A DNA stretch of 64,000 bases from Sphingomonas swuensis (GTDB taxonomy: Bacteria; Pseudomonadota; Alphaproteobacteria; Sphingomonadales; Sphingomonadaceae). Where the stretch lies: the NCBI RefSeq assembly GCF_039538045.1, contig NZ_BAABBQ010000001.1, forward strand, positions 1,882,001 to 1,946,000. The letters run 5' to 3'. The notes under the pieces are model-generated. The model saw nothing but the letters and a program-made list of their open reading frames with translations. It did no database searches and was not told the DNA's origin. Positions 1-8,613 of the stretch are shown one piece after another (the stretch's first letter is position 1; every line of letters begins with the position of its first letter). Made by a program: the position numbers and the translations under genes.

Positions 1-1283
1 CACGGGCCAACATCCTGTTCTACGGGGTGCCTGGAACCGGCAAAACGGAGCTGGCACGGCTGCTCGCCGCGAAGGCAGGCGTCCCGGCCGTCGAGGTCGG
101 CAATGCCGACGAAGAAGGGGACGAGCCTTCGCGTCATGAGCGGCTGGCCCACCTTCGGTTATGCCGCGGGCTCTCGGTCGGCGAGAGCCGGGCAATCCTG
201 GTGATCGACGAGGCCGAGGATCTGTTCGTGCCGCAGGGGATGCAGTCGTCATCGAAACTGTGGCTCAACCGGATGGTCGAGGACGGCGAAGGCGTCCACG
301 TCTGGATCGTCAACTCGCTGTGCGCACTAGGCGAGCCTGTAATCCGTCGGATGGACTTCGCGCTGCGATTCACCACGCCCTCGGAGGCGGCGCAGGCGCG
401 GATCGCCCGGCGCGTGTTGTCGCGCAAACGGCACCGGCCGAGCGACAGGCTGGTCAAGGATTTCGCCGCGCTGAAGACCAGCCCGGCCATCCTCGACAGC
501 GCCTTCCGCACCTCTCGCCGGGTTGGCGCCGACGATAACCGGACCCTGCGGATCGCTAACGATCTTGCCCGCGCATCAGGTCGGCACGCACAATCGCATC
601 GGAGTGAGCCCAAGGCATTCGATCCATTGCTCAGTCGCGCCGACTATGACCTTCTGCGCCTCAGCGAGCGCTTGGCTGCCAGTAACGATCCTTGGTCGCT
701 GCTGCTTCATGGCGTGCCTGGCACCGGCAAAAGCGCTTTCGCGCGGTTCATCTCGGATCGGTCGGGCCGTGATCTAATCATCCGCAACGGCTCGGAATTG
801 CTCGGCCCTTATGTAGGGCAGACTGAGCAGTTGATCGCCTCGGCGTTCGAAGAAGCACTGGAGGGCGATGCGATCTTGCTGATCGACGAAGCCGACGATT
901 TCATGTTGAACCGGGAGATGGTGCAGCATTCATGGGAAAGCTCGATGGTAAATGAGATGCTCCGCCAGATGGACGGCGGCAGAACCCGCTTCATCGCCAC
1001 AACCAACCGGGCCGGAATCCTCGACAACGCAACGGCGCGCCGTTTTTCGTTGGCGGTCGAATTCAAGCCGATGACGACCGAGCAGGTGCGCGCCATGTTC
1101 ATGGCCACTTTCGGAGGTGAGGCGCCGGCTCGTCTTGACGCCATCGGCCCCTTAACCCCCGGCGACTTTGCCCAGTTGGCCCGGCGTGCCAAGCTTCTTG
1201 AGGTCGGGGATGCCTTGACGATCTGCCGTTGGCTTGAACAGGCGGCGGCTGATCGCGGGCACGGTGTGCGGGCGGGGTTTTGA
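1..1283 (+). CDS. Tandem AAA+ ATPase (5' end outside window)
   Basis: The frame is open to the first base, so the N-terminus lies upstream of the window. Two AAA modules are visible. The first has Walker A GVPGTGKT and Walker B AILVIDEAED. The second has Walker A GVPGTGKS, a pore-loop-like YVGQTE stretch and Walker B AILLIDEADD. An NRAGILDNATARRF segment follows in the sensor-1/arginine-finger position. This two-ring layout is that of Cdc48/ClpX-style remodelling ATPases that unfold or load client proteins. The stop overlaps the next start by one base (TGATG), so it is translationally coupled to two glycosylase-fold proteins and probably acts with them. The specific client is unknown. The AAA assignment is secure and the role is inference. 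Confidence 0.85.
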   Translation, partial: RANILFYGVPGTGKTELARLLAAKAGVPAVEVGNADEEGDEPSRHERLAHLRLCRGLSVGESRAILVIDEAEDLFVPQGMQSSSKLWLNRMVEDGEGVHVWIVNSLCALGEPVIRRMDFALRFTTPSEAAQARIARRVLSRKRHRPSDRLVKDFAALKTSPAILDSAFRTSRRVGADDNRTLRIANDLARASGRHAQSHRSEPKAFDPLLSRADYDLLRLSERLAASNDPWSLLLHGVPGTGKSAFARFISDRSGRDLIIRNGSELLGPYVGQTEQLIASAFEEALEGDAILLIDEADDFMLNREMVQHSWESSMVNEMLRQMDGGRTRFIATTNRAGILDNATARRFSLAVEFKPMTTEQVRAMFMATFGGEAPARLDAIGPLTPGDFAQLARRAKLLEVGDALTICRWLEQAAADRGHGVRAGF

Positions 1284-1990
1284 TGAGTATGCGACAGCGT
1301 ATGAGCGCCGCCGACGAGTTTACGAAAGACGATATCGATCGCGCTTATCAAAAGCTCGGCCATCGTTGGGGCTGGTCATTTATGGCGACGCCTGAGGAGC
1401 GCTTACGCACGGCCCGCGTCGCGATCGTCGGCCTCAATCCCGGCGGTGGTGGCGAGGGCGACAACAGTGCCTTCGGTCTGTTGTGGAACAGCGATGGGGT
1501 CAACGCCTATTATGATGAGAAGTGGGGCGCAGACGGTCGGAGTGATAATCCGCTCCAGAAGCAGGTCAAGGAATGGCATCGTCTACTTCAGCTTAATCCC
1601 CAAGACCCCCTGTGCGCTCAATTCGTGCCGTTCCGGTCGCCCACTTTTAGCAAGTTAGCCAATTCGGAAGAGTCGGTCGAGTTTGCCCGCGACCTATGGC
1701 GCTGGGTGCTGAGCGTTTCGCCCGCCACGCTCTTCGTTACGATGGGCAAGCTCCCCGCCCGCTACCTGGCCCAAACTATGAGCGCGAGATACATTTCCCG
1801 CCTACCGACTGGGTGGGGCCGGCAGATGATCGACGTCTATGACTCGCCCGACGGCAAGCGCATCATCGCCATGCCGCATCCCAGCCGCTACCGTATCTTC
1901 GCTCGCGGCGGCGGGGTTAGCGACACGGCCGAAGGGAGCTTTATGGCTGCGGCGGACTCGTCGAACGCACTGCCGGTACATGGCCAATGA
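1283..1990 (+). CDS. Uracil-DNA-glycosylase-superfamily-like protein 1
   Basis: A protein of 235 residues with the two hallmarks of the UDG fold: a first-strand motif VAIVGLNPGGGG near residue 50 and a C-terminal PHPSR motif near residue 200. In true UDGs these positions bind water/DNA and supply the catalytic His loop. I chose ATG 1283 because it overlaps the upstream stop (TGATG); a TTG three bases earlier is also in frame. The 3' end overlaps the next gene by four bases (ATGA). The sequence between the motifs does not match UNG, MUG or UdgX as I know them, so it may be a divergent glycosylase, a DUF1643-like protein, or an enzyme acting on modified bases. Fold call moderate, activity unknown. 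Confidence 0.6.
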   Translation: MSMRQRMSAADEFTKDDIDRAYQKLGHRWGWSFMATPEERLRTARVAIVGLNPGGGGEGDNSAFGLLWNSDGVNAYYDEKWGADGRSDNPLQKQVKEWHRLLQLNPQDPLCAQFVPFRSPTFSKLANSEESVEFARDLWRWVLSVSPATLFVTMGKLPARYLAQTMSARYISRLPTGWGRQMIDVYDSPDGKRIIAMPHPSRYRIFARGGGVSDTAEGSFMAAADSSNALPVHGQ

Positions 1991-2760
1991 CCATCAATGC
2001 CCGCCTTCGTGCGCTATACGCCGACTGGAAATGCGGCCTTCGCGGTGATGATCCGATGGTGGCCCAGCTGTCGCCACCTGACCTCGTCTGTGTACCCGAC
2101 GGGTATGAGCAGGCTTCGTCGAGAGTGGTCTACGTCGGACAAGAGCAAATGGGCTGGTCCTGGTCACAGCGAAGTTTAGATGAATACGATTACGGCACGC
2201 AGATTTGGCCGCATTCATCGATTGAATCGTGGCTCGACTTTATCACCGCTCCTGACTCGGTTGATGCCCTTATGGCTGGCTATCGCCTCTTCGATTTCGC
2301 CCAGCACCAACCACTTAATCATCGCAGCCCATTTTGGAGGCAGTATAGGCGCTTCGCCGCGCATGGCGCCGCCTGCACCACCAACCTCGACCGCACTTCA
2401 TGGAAGGGCGGCGCGATCGATGACGGCCCTCCCGAAATGCGCGCTTATATTGCGAACAGCGGCACGCATAAGTTGCTCCGCGACGAACTGGCCATCCTCG
2501 CCCCGACCATATGCCTATTCATGACCGGCCCACACCGCGATCATCTCATCAAGGAAACTTGCCCAGGCGTCCGCTTCGAACCGCTGTCGCCCGACATTCC
2601 TCGCGAACAGCTGGGCAGACTTATCTGCGACGGTTTGCCGCCTTTATCGTTCCGCACCTACCATCCGAGCCATCTTAGCCGTTGCAATAAGGGCTTCTAT
2701 CTCGACCTGATCGAAAGCCAGTTAGCGCATCCGAGCGCATTTGACGCAGGCGAACCGTAA
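1987..2760 (+). CDS. Uracil-DNA-glycosylase-superfamily-like protein 2
   Basis: A protein of 257 residues that starts inside the previous stop (ATGA). It repeats the UDG-like architecture in a different version: VVYVGQEQMGW near residue 47, where glycosylases carry the GxxPG motif, and YHPSHLSR near residue 225, matching the catalytic HPS loop. Proline of the GxxPG box is replaced by Gln/Glu/Met, so base-excision chemistry is uncertain. Two divergent members of one fold in an operon with an AAA ATPase suggest a heterodimer or two-step recognition of altered DNA. It could equally be a non-catalytic modified-base sensor. Homology to its neighbour is inferred from motif placement only. Confidence 0.5.
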   Translation: MTINARLRALYADWKCGLRGDDPMVAQLSPPDLVCVPDGYEQASSRVVYVGQEQMGWSWSQRSLDEYDYGTQIWPHSSIESWLDFITAPDSVDALMAGYRLFDFAQHQPLNHRSPFWRQYRRFAAHGAACTTNLDRTSWKGGAIDDGPPEMRAYIANSGTHKLLRDELAILAPTICLFMTGPHRDHLIKETCPGVRFEPLSPDIPREQLGRLICDGLPPLSFRTYHPSHLSRCNKGFYLDLIESQLAHPSAFDAGEP

Positions 2761-2952
2761 AAGGAAGTCAGGCGGGCCATGGCCTTGCGGCGGCTGGCCG
2801 GGGCAGCGCCACCGGCGCCCAGCCGACTTGTGTTCGCCAGCCCGCGTGAGAAAAGTCTATCTGCTTGATTGTGAAGATTATTGCGCTTGCACGAACGATC
2901 AGGAGCAGCTTGAAGGTAGTGAGCTCCCAAGCACCGCAAACCTGAGGTCCGA

Positions 2953-4593
2953 ATGTCAGCTTTGCTAAGGTGGCTTGCCAGCAAATCACTGCTCTTTGTG
3001 CTGCTTTTCTTGGGTATCGCCGCTTTTACTTTCGTCGGGCCTGTCATCCGTGCTGCGCTCGCCCCCACGCAACTCCGCCAAGAAATCATGTCTTTAGCGG
3101 ACGTAAAAAGGAGCTTGGCGAGTTCCCGCGCAGCAACTCAGAACAGGCTTGAGCAAACAGCCAAGACCTTCAAGGCGGGTGGTAGTGAGCAGCTTCAGTT
3201 CCGGCTTACCGCAGCCCAGCGTGAATTGCAGGAAGCAAAAGCTGAGCGTCTCAAGGGCCAAGGCTTTCTTGCGTCTATTCGACCTTCGAAGATTCTGGCC
3301 AGGGGCGAGCTAGACCTTCGCATATCGGCGCTCCGTCAGGAGATCCGCGCACTAAAACTGGCCAAGAGAGCCGCTGAAGCCAAGACCCTACTTACCGCCC
3401 GCGAGGCAACCTTCAGGCGAGTGCAGGTCGTTCCATCGCAGCAATGGATTGCGAAGGAGAAAGAGGAATGTTCCTTTGCCAAGACGAGATTAGCGGAGTT
3501 CGACAAACGCAACCCCCTCGACAAAATCATCAGGAACACACTTGAGGGGGAAAGGGCAAACCTAGACGCGGCTCAGCGAAGGGAATGTGCTCAGTGGCGT
3601 AAAAGCGAAACGGCACGGAACACCGGAATGAAAGCTCGAGCGGCATACCGGCAGGCCCAGCAGCACTTGGAGCTTGCCGACAGATGGTCCGTCGGAGTGA
3701 TCAGCGACAGCTCGAAAGATCTTGCTCAGCAGACCATCCGGGACATCGCCCTGAGAGCCGTGATTGCCCTGCTTGCAATCATTCTCATGCCTTTCGCTGT
3801 CCGCATTGTATTCTACTTCGTGCTGGCGCCGCTGGCCCAACGAGGACCGCCAATTCGACTTCCTTCAAAGGCGGAGGCCGACAGAGGAATCACGGCGAAG
3901 CCCTCGGCAGTGACCGTCTCGATCTTGCTAGGCCCTTCGGAAGAGCTCCTCGTTCGTCAGGGCTTTCTGCAATCAAGCTCGACTGCGGGGCAGAAGAAGA
4001 CCAGAGCGTTCCTTAGTTGGCGCTTTCTCCTCACCAGCACCGCAAGCAAGCTGACTTTCCTTACGCAGATGCGCGGAGAGGGTCTGAGCGCAAGCATTTC
4101 AGCCGTCGACGATCCATTCGCAGAGGTGGCTATCCTGGACATGCCGCACGATGCGGCCTGCGTGCTGCAGCCGCGGGCCATCGTTGCAGTTGTGCAAAAC
4201 ACCAATCAACCGCTGAGGATCACCAGTCATTGGCGCCTCACGTCTCTCCATGCCTGGCTAACGTTCCAATTCCGCTATCTGGCTTTCCACGGGCCAGCCT
4301 CCATCGTGGTCAAAGGCGGACGCGGCGTCCGCTTGGAAGTTGCCGAGAAAGGCCGGCTCTTCCCGCAGCGACAATTCGTCGGGTTTTCCACTGCGGTTGT
4401 GTACAGCACCGCCCGCAATGAGACATTCTGGCCCTACTTCTTCGGACGCGACGAGCTCCTGAAAGATCGCGCCGAAAGAAGCGGAGGGCTTCTCATCTTG
4501 GAGGAGGCTCCAAGTGGAAGACCTAGCTCGGGTAAGCATCGGAAAGGGTTGGAGGGCGCCGTTGACGCTCTTCTCAAGGCCTTCGGAATCTAA
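2953..4593 (+). CDS. Two-TM coiled-coil inner-membrane protein, unknown function
   Basis: A protein of 546 residues. Hydrophobic segments lie at about residues 12-32 and 262-290. Between them is a roughly 220-residue charged, heptad-like helical region rich in Ala, Glu, Arg and Gln, predicted to be coiled coil. The C-terminal ~240 residues are mixed alpha/beta and probably cytoplasmic. No enzymatic motif is seen. It follows the glycosylase-like pair by 192 bases with no gene between, so it may or may not be co-transcribed. It faces the TPR gene of the Zorya strand. A membrane protein with a long helical hairpin beside defence genes could be an effector or sensor, but nothing in the sequence proves it. 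Confidence 0.7.
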   Translation: MSALLRWLASKSLLFVLLFLGIAAFTFVGPVIRAALAPTQLRQEIMSLADVKRSLASSRAATQNRLEQTAKTFKAGGSEQLQFRLTAAQRELQEAKAERLKGQGFLASIRPSKILARGELDLRISALRQEIRALKLAKRAAEAKTLLTAREATFRRVQVVPSQQWIAKEKEECSFAKTRLAEFDKRNPLDKIIRNTLEGERANLDAAQRRECAQWRKSETARNTGMKARAAYRQAQQHLELADRWSVGVISDSSKDLAQQTIRDIALRAVIALLAIILMPFAVRIVFYFVLAPLAQRGPPIRLPSKAEADRGITAKPSAVTVSILLGPSEELLVRQGFLQSSSTAGQKKTRAFLSWRFLLTSTASKLTFLTQMRGEGLSASISAVDDPFAEVAILDMPHDAACVLQPRAIVAVVQNTNQPLRITSHWRLTSLHAWLTFQFRYLAFHGPASIVVKGGRGVRLEVAEKGRLFPQRQFVGFSTAVVYSTARNETFWPYFFGRDELLKDRAERSGGLLILEEAPSGRPSSGKHRKGLEGAVDALLKAFGI

Positions 4594-4690
4594 GAGCTAC
4601 TCGATCCAAATGAACTAAGTGGACCGTTGCTCGGGATCTGGAGCAAAGGCCAGCGTCGCGGTGAGGTCTGCGCTACTGGAAGATGTTCAC

Positions 4691-6181
4691 TCAGGGCTCC
4701 GCCGTATGAAAGTGTCTCAGACTCTCCGCATCCGAAGGGGCTTCTCGCAGCCCGGCTGAAGCAGGCTCGTCTGGGAAGAAGCTAACCGCGCGCCAACCGA
4801 CTCTACCATTGTGATCGGCGCGTCTGATTGCGACGCACCGGACCTCAGAAGCTTCACCCGGCGCGAAATCTCTGGCCAATGGGGGTGGCACAAAAACGCG
4901 ATCGCCATTGGCTCCAACAAATGCGAAATCCCTATCCAAGGGACGCGTCAGACGCCCTGACCGAACCTCGCATAGGCCAGCGATCTCCTTAAGCTGAGAG
5001 ATGCGCCAGTCGAGAGCGCGACCATCTGATTCAACGCGCCCAACCTCGACAACAGTGCCGGGCACCAAGGCTGCAACATCTGGAAATTGTCGGTGTGTCA
5101 GCGCGATGCCGTCTTGCAGACTTGTCGCCACGTAGCTGAGGGAACGCGCTAAGTTGATGTGGTCGATAACACCCGTGGTGTAGGTCAGGCTTTTTTGATC
5201 AAGCTCTTTGAGTAGAGCTCGTGCTGCGCCCGACTGGTCAGGAAGGTTTGGACCGCTACTGCTCCCTTGAGCCTGCCGGTACCAGTCGCTGGAGAGAAGC
5301 CGGGAGAGCTCGTCGGGTACTCTAAAGCCCTTGCGTTCGCGGTAATCGAGCGCAAGCCAAACCTGGTGAGCACTTTCCGCGTATCGACCGCAAGCGGCTA
5401 GATGTCGCGCGAGACGTATACGCGTCTTCGCTACTTCCACCTCTTCTCGAGCGAGCTGCGTCGCAAAACCGAAGCAGGTGAGCGCATCCGAAGGACGCGT
5501 CCCTTCGAGTATCTCGCCGAGTAGTGCCCAAGTCCAAGCAGCTCTAGGCTGCCGGCGAAGGACAGGAGCCAGTCGCCTCACGGCGAGTTCCGCCTCACCT
5601 CGTGAAAGATGCAGCTTACTCTGGTAATAATTCAGCCACTGGTCACCAGGCTGGCCTTCAAGCGCTCTCTCAAGCATGCCGAGACCCCAGCCGACAAGCT
5701 GATTAGCGGGGTGTGATTCGCCTGCCAGACTGACGGCCTCACGGCAGATTGCTCGCATGAATCTGCGCTCAAGGCTGTCGAGGGTCTTACCCTCCCGATT
5801 TACAAAGGGTGTTCTGTCGTCTTCGGAAAAACTGTCGACTCCAGCCCAGCGGGCGAACGCCAGGAAGTCAGGCAAATCCTTCGAAACCTTTGTGGCTAGC
5901 CGAACCATCTGGCTGAAAGTCCCGTCCCCTCGCAGAGCGTCACCAAACTTGGCAAACTCTTGCAGGCACGGGCTTAGCTGCCGGGCAAGGGTTACTGCTG
6001 AGATGCTCTTGCTCTCGAACGCTGCGACAGCCTTGTTGGCAACGTCATAGAGCACCCATCCGTAAGCTCGGAGGAACCAGACGTCGCTGCTATGATCAGA
6101 ATACTCCGTCCGCGCGAGTTCGAGCGCTTCCGGCGCCTTGCCCCCCCGTCGTAACGCGAAGATCTCGCGTGAGCCCATCAA
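4691..6181 (-). CDS. TPR-repeat protein with C-terminal OB/cold-shock-like segments
   Basis: A protein of 496 residues. The first ~330 are alpha-helical with TPR-like spacing (for example WTWALLGEILEGTRPSDAL). The last ~140 are beta-rich, with VPGTVVEVGRV and, further on, FAFVGANGDRVFVPPPL, which resemble cold-shock/S1-type OB modules that bind nucleic acid. It overlaps the helicase stop by four bases (ATGA), so the two are translationally coupled and likely form one complex. It is the last gene of the long minus-strand run that starts at zorA. I recall TPR/OB proteins of this type next to helicases in other defence loci, but cannot name the family with certainty. Confidence 0.65.
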   Translation of the reverse strand: MMGSREIFALRRGGKAPEALELARTEYSDHSSDVWFLRAYGWVLYDVANKAVAAFESKSISAVTLARQLSPCLQEFAKFGDALRGDGTFSQMVRLATKVSKDLPDFLAFARWAGVDSFSEDDRTPFVNREGKTLDSLERRFMRAICREAVSLAGESHPANQLVGWGLGMLERALEGQPGDQWLNYYQSKLHLSRGEAELAVRRLAPVLRRQPRAAWTWALLGEILEGTRPSDALTCFGFATQLAREEVEVAKTRIRLARHLAACGRYAESAHQVWLALDYRERKGFRVPDELSRLLSSDWYRQAQGSSSGPNLPDQSGAARALLKELDQKSLTYTTGVIDHINLARSLSYVATSLQDGIALTHRQFPDVAALVPGTVVEVGRVESDGRALDWRISQLKEIAGLCEVRSGRLTRPLDRDFAFVGANGDRVFVPPPLARDFAPGEASEVRCVAIRRADHNGRVGWRAVSFFPDEPASAGLREAPSDAESLRHFHTAEP

Positions 6182-8289
6182 CTCGCCCTGCTGACCGAAG
6201 CCATCAAGCGCTGGACTTCCTCGTACAGGCCGCCGCTGCGTCCGGGTCCACCAACCTCTTGTGCCGACGTCCAGGTCGAGGATGCCTTGTAGGTGAAGTC
6301 GATTGCACCCTTACGACATGGGTCTGCGAAGCCAACTCTGAGCCGATGAGGCATCGGGCGGACGTCTGTTCGCTGAATCGAACTTTCTGCGAGAGCCGTA
6401 TCCAGTCGGTCCAGGAACTCTAAAAGGAAAGGTTCGAGGGCTGGGGCCGGCCGATCGTTGGTAAGTGTGGCAAAGGCGGCGAGCACATCATCGAGAAGAT
6501 GTGGGTCTGTGAGCGAGCCTGGACCTTGGGCCGCCCGACCTACCTCAAACCGCCCATTGTAGTGGTACTGTATAGTGGCCTGCCGCCCTTCACGAAAAAG
6601 CGTGTAGCGCTCGCAGTATGGGAGGTGCTGGAGCAGCGATATCTTGATTGCCTTTGCACTCCAGAGGTCACGAAGCTGGCGGTGAGTGGACATCAACGCA
6701 GCAGTTGCTGTCGAGAATGAGAAGCGATCCCAGTCGGGATCACTCATCGCATCACCTGCTGCTTCCGTTGAAGCGATCTCGCTGGCAACGCCCTGCCACT
6801 GGAGATCGAACGGGGTGAACTCAGGCGGGTTTACCACCGCCAGCATCGATGAACCCCGAGTGATCGCCGTGTATGCCCAACGGAAGAATGTTTCGTTCCG
6901 GCGACCGCTGAAGCCATTGAAGTCGACGATCACCCGATCCCACTCGCCGCCTTGCGCCTTATGGCACGTCATCGCGTAGCCGTACTTAACCTGCACAGCA
7001 TTGAAGTACGGGTCGTCCATCAGCACGTTCTTGAACTCAGCCGTACGCGGTTTCAAATCCGGGTGCCGCTGGCGGAAATGCACGAGCAAGGCGCGTTGCT
7101 CGAGTGGGCTGAGCTCGCGGTTCGGGGAAGCGAGAAGATTTTCAAGCGCCCTGACAGGAAGCCTGATTACGGTACCATCGGCTGCTCTGAACGCGACAAC
7201 TAGGTCACGGTAGCGTAATTCGACACAGTGTCCACCACTCAGCCCGATTGGTACGACCTCAGCTTCGGAAGCCAAGTCCAAGACTCTTACAAGATCACCG
7301 TTCTTGAGACTACTTCGTGAATTGCGGTTGACGAGCAGGGTGTCTCCGACCTGCATGGGAAGCTCCGCACTTCCCCAGCGCCGCTCTCGAACATTCTGGT
7401 TATACGTGAGAGCCATCGAGTTCGAGTAAGTGACAGCGACACACGTCCCCGCTCCCGCCAGGCCACCCAGGATCATCTGCACGGCGCGTGCAGCGTCGAT
7501 CTTCTGAATGTCACGGTCGTTCGGCTGAAGCGAAAAGCGGTTGAAGTTGCCAATCCCAATCGCATCACGCAACTCGGTGGCCCGATCAAGGATGGCGCTC
7601 CCTTCTGCCTGACGCATGACGGTCGCGAGATCGGAAGACACGACCCTAAGACCGAACTCAGTTCGAAGGTAATCGTCCGAAAGTGCGGGCGAGTTGGTCT
7701 CACCGACTGGAGGCAACTGCGCGGGATCCCCGACAAACAACAGTTTCGTGATGCTTTCTTGAGGTCGGCCGGACCGCCCTACCCTGGCATAGGTCAGCAA
7801 GTCGTTCAGGAGCCGACCTGAGCCAAACTGAACAAAATCACCCTTGCTGGTGCGGTCACCCACCATCGAACACTCATCTACGATGAAGATGGAAACTGAG
7901 GGTTCGTCCTCTCTCAAGGGGTGAATGATCCTGAGTCCAGGATCATTCGCTGTGTTCGCCTCTTCGAAAACATCCACACGATTGATCGTGTATATCTCTG
8001 AATGGATTGTCTTCGAGGCCGGCGTCGCGTCGGCACCCAGAGCTTGCGAAACCTTGGATCCAAGAATCCGCGCAGCGCGCCCGGTGGGTGCGAGTAGCAC
8101 GCATGAAAGCCGCGCTTCCGTGATTGCAGCGACGACGTCGGCCACCAAAGTGGTCTTGCCGGTACCAGCGCTGCCGCGAAGAACGAAAAGATCGAGATTG
8201 TCGTCGCACAGGAATGACTTAATCGAATCAAGCGCAAGCAGCTGTTCTTCGTTCAACCGGATCGATTTAGGCACCTGCCACCTCGACAC
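6178..8289 (-). CDS. SF1B DNA helicase (RecD2/Pif1/Dda-like)
   Basis: A protein of 703 residues with the full set of SF1B helicase motifs: Walker A GSAGTGKTT (about residue 39), Walker B FIVDECSMVGD, motif III VGDPAQLPPVG, motif V MTCHKAQGGEWD and motif VI YTAITRG. About 190 residues after motif VI form an extra domain of unknown type. It would unwind or translocate on DNA 5'-3', as RecD-like enzymes do. GTG 8289 has no clear ribosome site. A GTG five codons later is preceded by GAGGTGG and may be the real start. It is coupled to the TPR gene and lies 31 bases after the small ORF behind zorD. Not part of canonical Zorya. Confidence 0.85.
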   Translation of the reverse strand: MSRWQVPKSIRLNEEQLLALDSIKSFLCDDNLDLFVLRGSAGTGKTTLVADVVAAITEARLSCVLLAPTGRAARILGSKVSQALGADATPASKTIHSEIYTINRVDVFEEANTANDPGLRIIHPLREDEPSVSIFIVDECSMVGDRTSKGDFVQFGSGRLLNDLLTYARVGRSGRPQESITKLLFVGDPAQLPPVGETNSPALSDDYLRTEFGLRVVSSDLATVMRQAEGSAILDRATELRDAIGIGNFNRFSLQPNDRDIQKIDAARAVQMILGGLAGAGTCVAVTYSNSMALTYNQNVRERRWGSAELPMQVGDTLLVNRNSRSSLKNGDLVRVLDLASEAEVVPIGLSGGHCVELRYRDLVVAFRAADGTVIRLPVRALENLLASPNRELSPLEQRALLVHFRQRHPDLKPRTAEFKNVLMDDPYFNAVQVKYGYAMTCHKAQGGEWDRVIVDFNGFSGRRNETFFRWAYTAITRGSSMLAVVNPPEFTPFDLQWQGVASEIASTEAAGDAMSDPDWDRFSFSTATAALMSTHRQLRDLWSAKAIKISLLQHLPYCERYTLFREGRQATIQYHYNGRFEVGRAAQGPGSLTDPHLLDDVLAAFATLTNDRPAPALEPFLLEFLDRLDTALAESSIQRTDVRPMPHRLRVGFADPCRKGAIDFTYKASSTWTSAQEVGGPGRSGGLYEEVQRLMASVSRAS

Positions 8290-8320
8290 TTAACGCCACA
8301 CAAGATGGCTCTTACCAGCC

Positions 8321-8605
8321 CTAACCAGTCTGCGGCGAGATCGTCAGTTCCCCACCGCTCACTTCTAGAGCAGCAGGCCATTTAAGATTCAGTGCACGCA
8401 GCGACACGCGTATATCCTCAGGAGACTGCGAGTGCGTTTTCCCCCTCCAGGAGAGTTCGTTCGAGGGTCCTGCTGCCCAAGGCCATAACCCGGCTAATTG
8501 CGAAACCCGTCTGAGGCTGACCCATGCACCAACCCACCCGTGCATCTGCAGCTCGGTCTTAGTCACTATAAATGGCGCCTCGGCGCTCACAAGCGAAGGT
8601 TCCAA
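8321..8605 (-). CDS. Small hypothetical protein between zorD and helicase
   Basis: An open frame of 94 residues, TTG start, eight bases after the zorD stop and 31 bases before the helicase start. The composition looks protein-like, with a Trp-rich middle (HGWVGAWVSL) and no low complexity. No motif is recognised and no strong ribosome site is seen, so it may rely on coupling to zorD. It could be a real accessory subunit or chance open sequence. Confidence 0.45.
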   Translation of the reverse strand: MEPSLVSAEAPFIVTKTELQMHGWVGAWVSLRRVSQLAGLWPWAAGPSNELSWRGKTHSQSPEDIRVSLRALNLKWPAALEVSGGELTISPQTG

Positions 8606-8613
8606 AACAAAGT

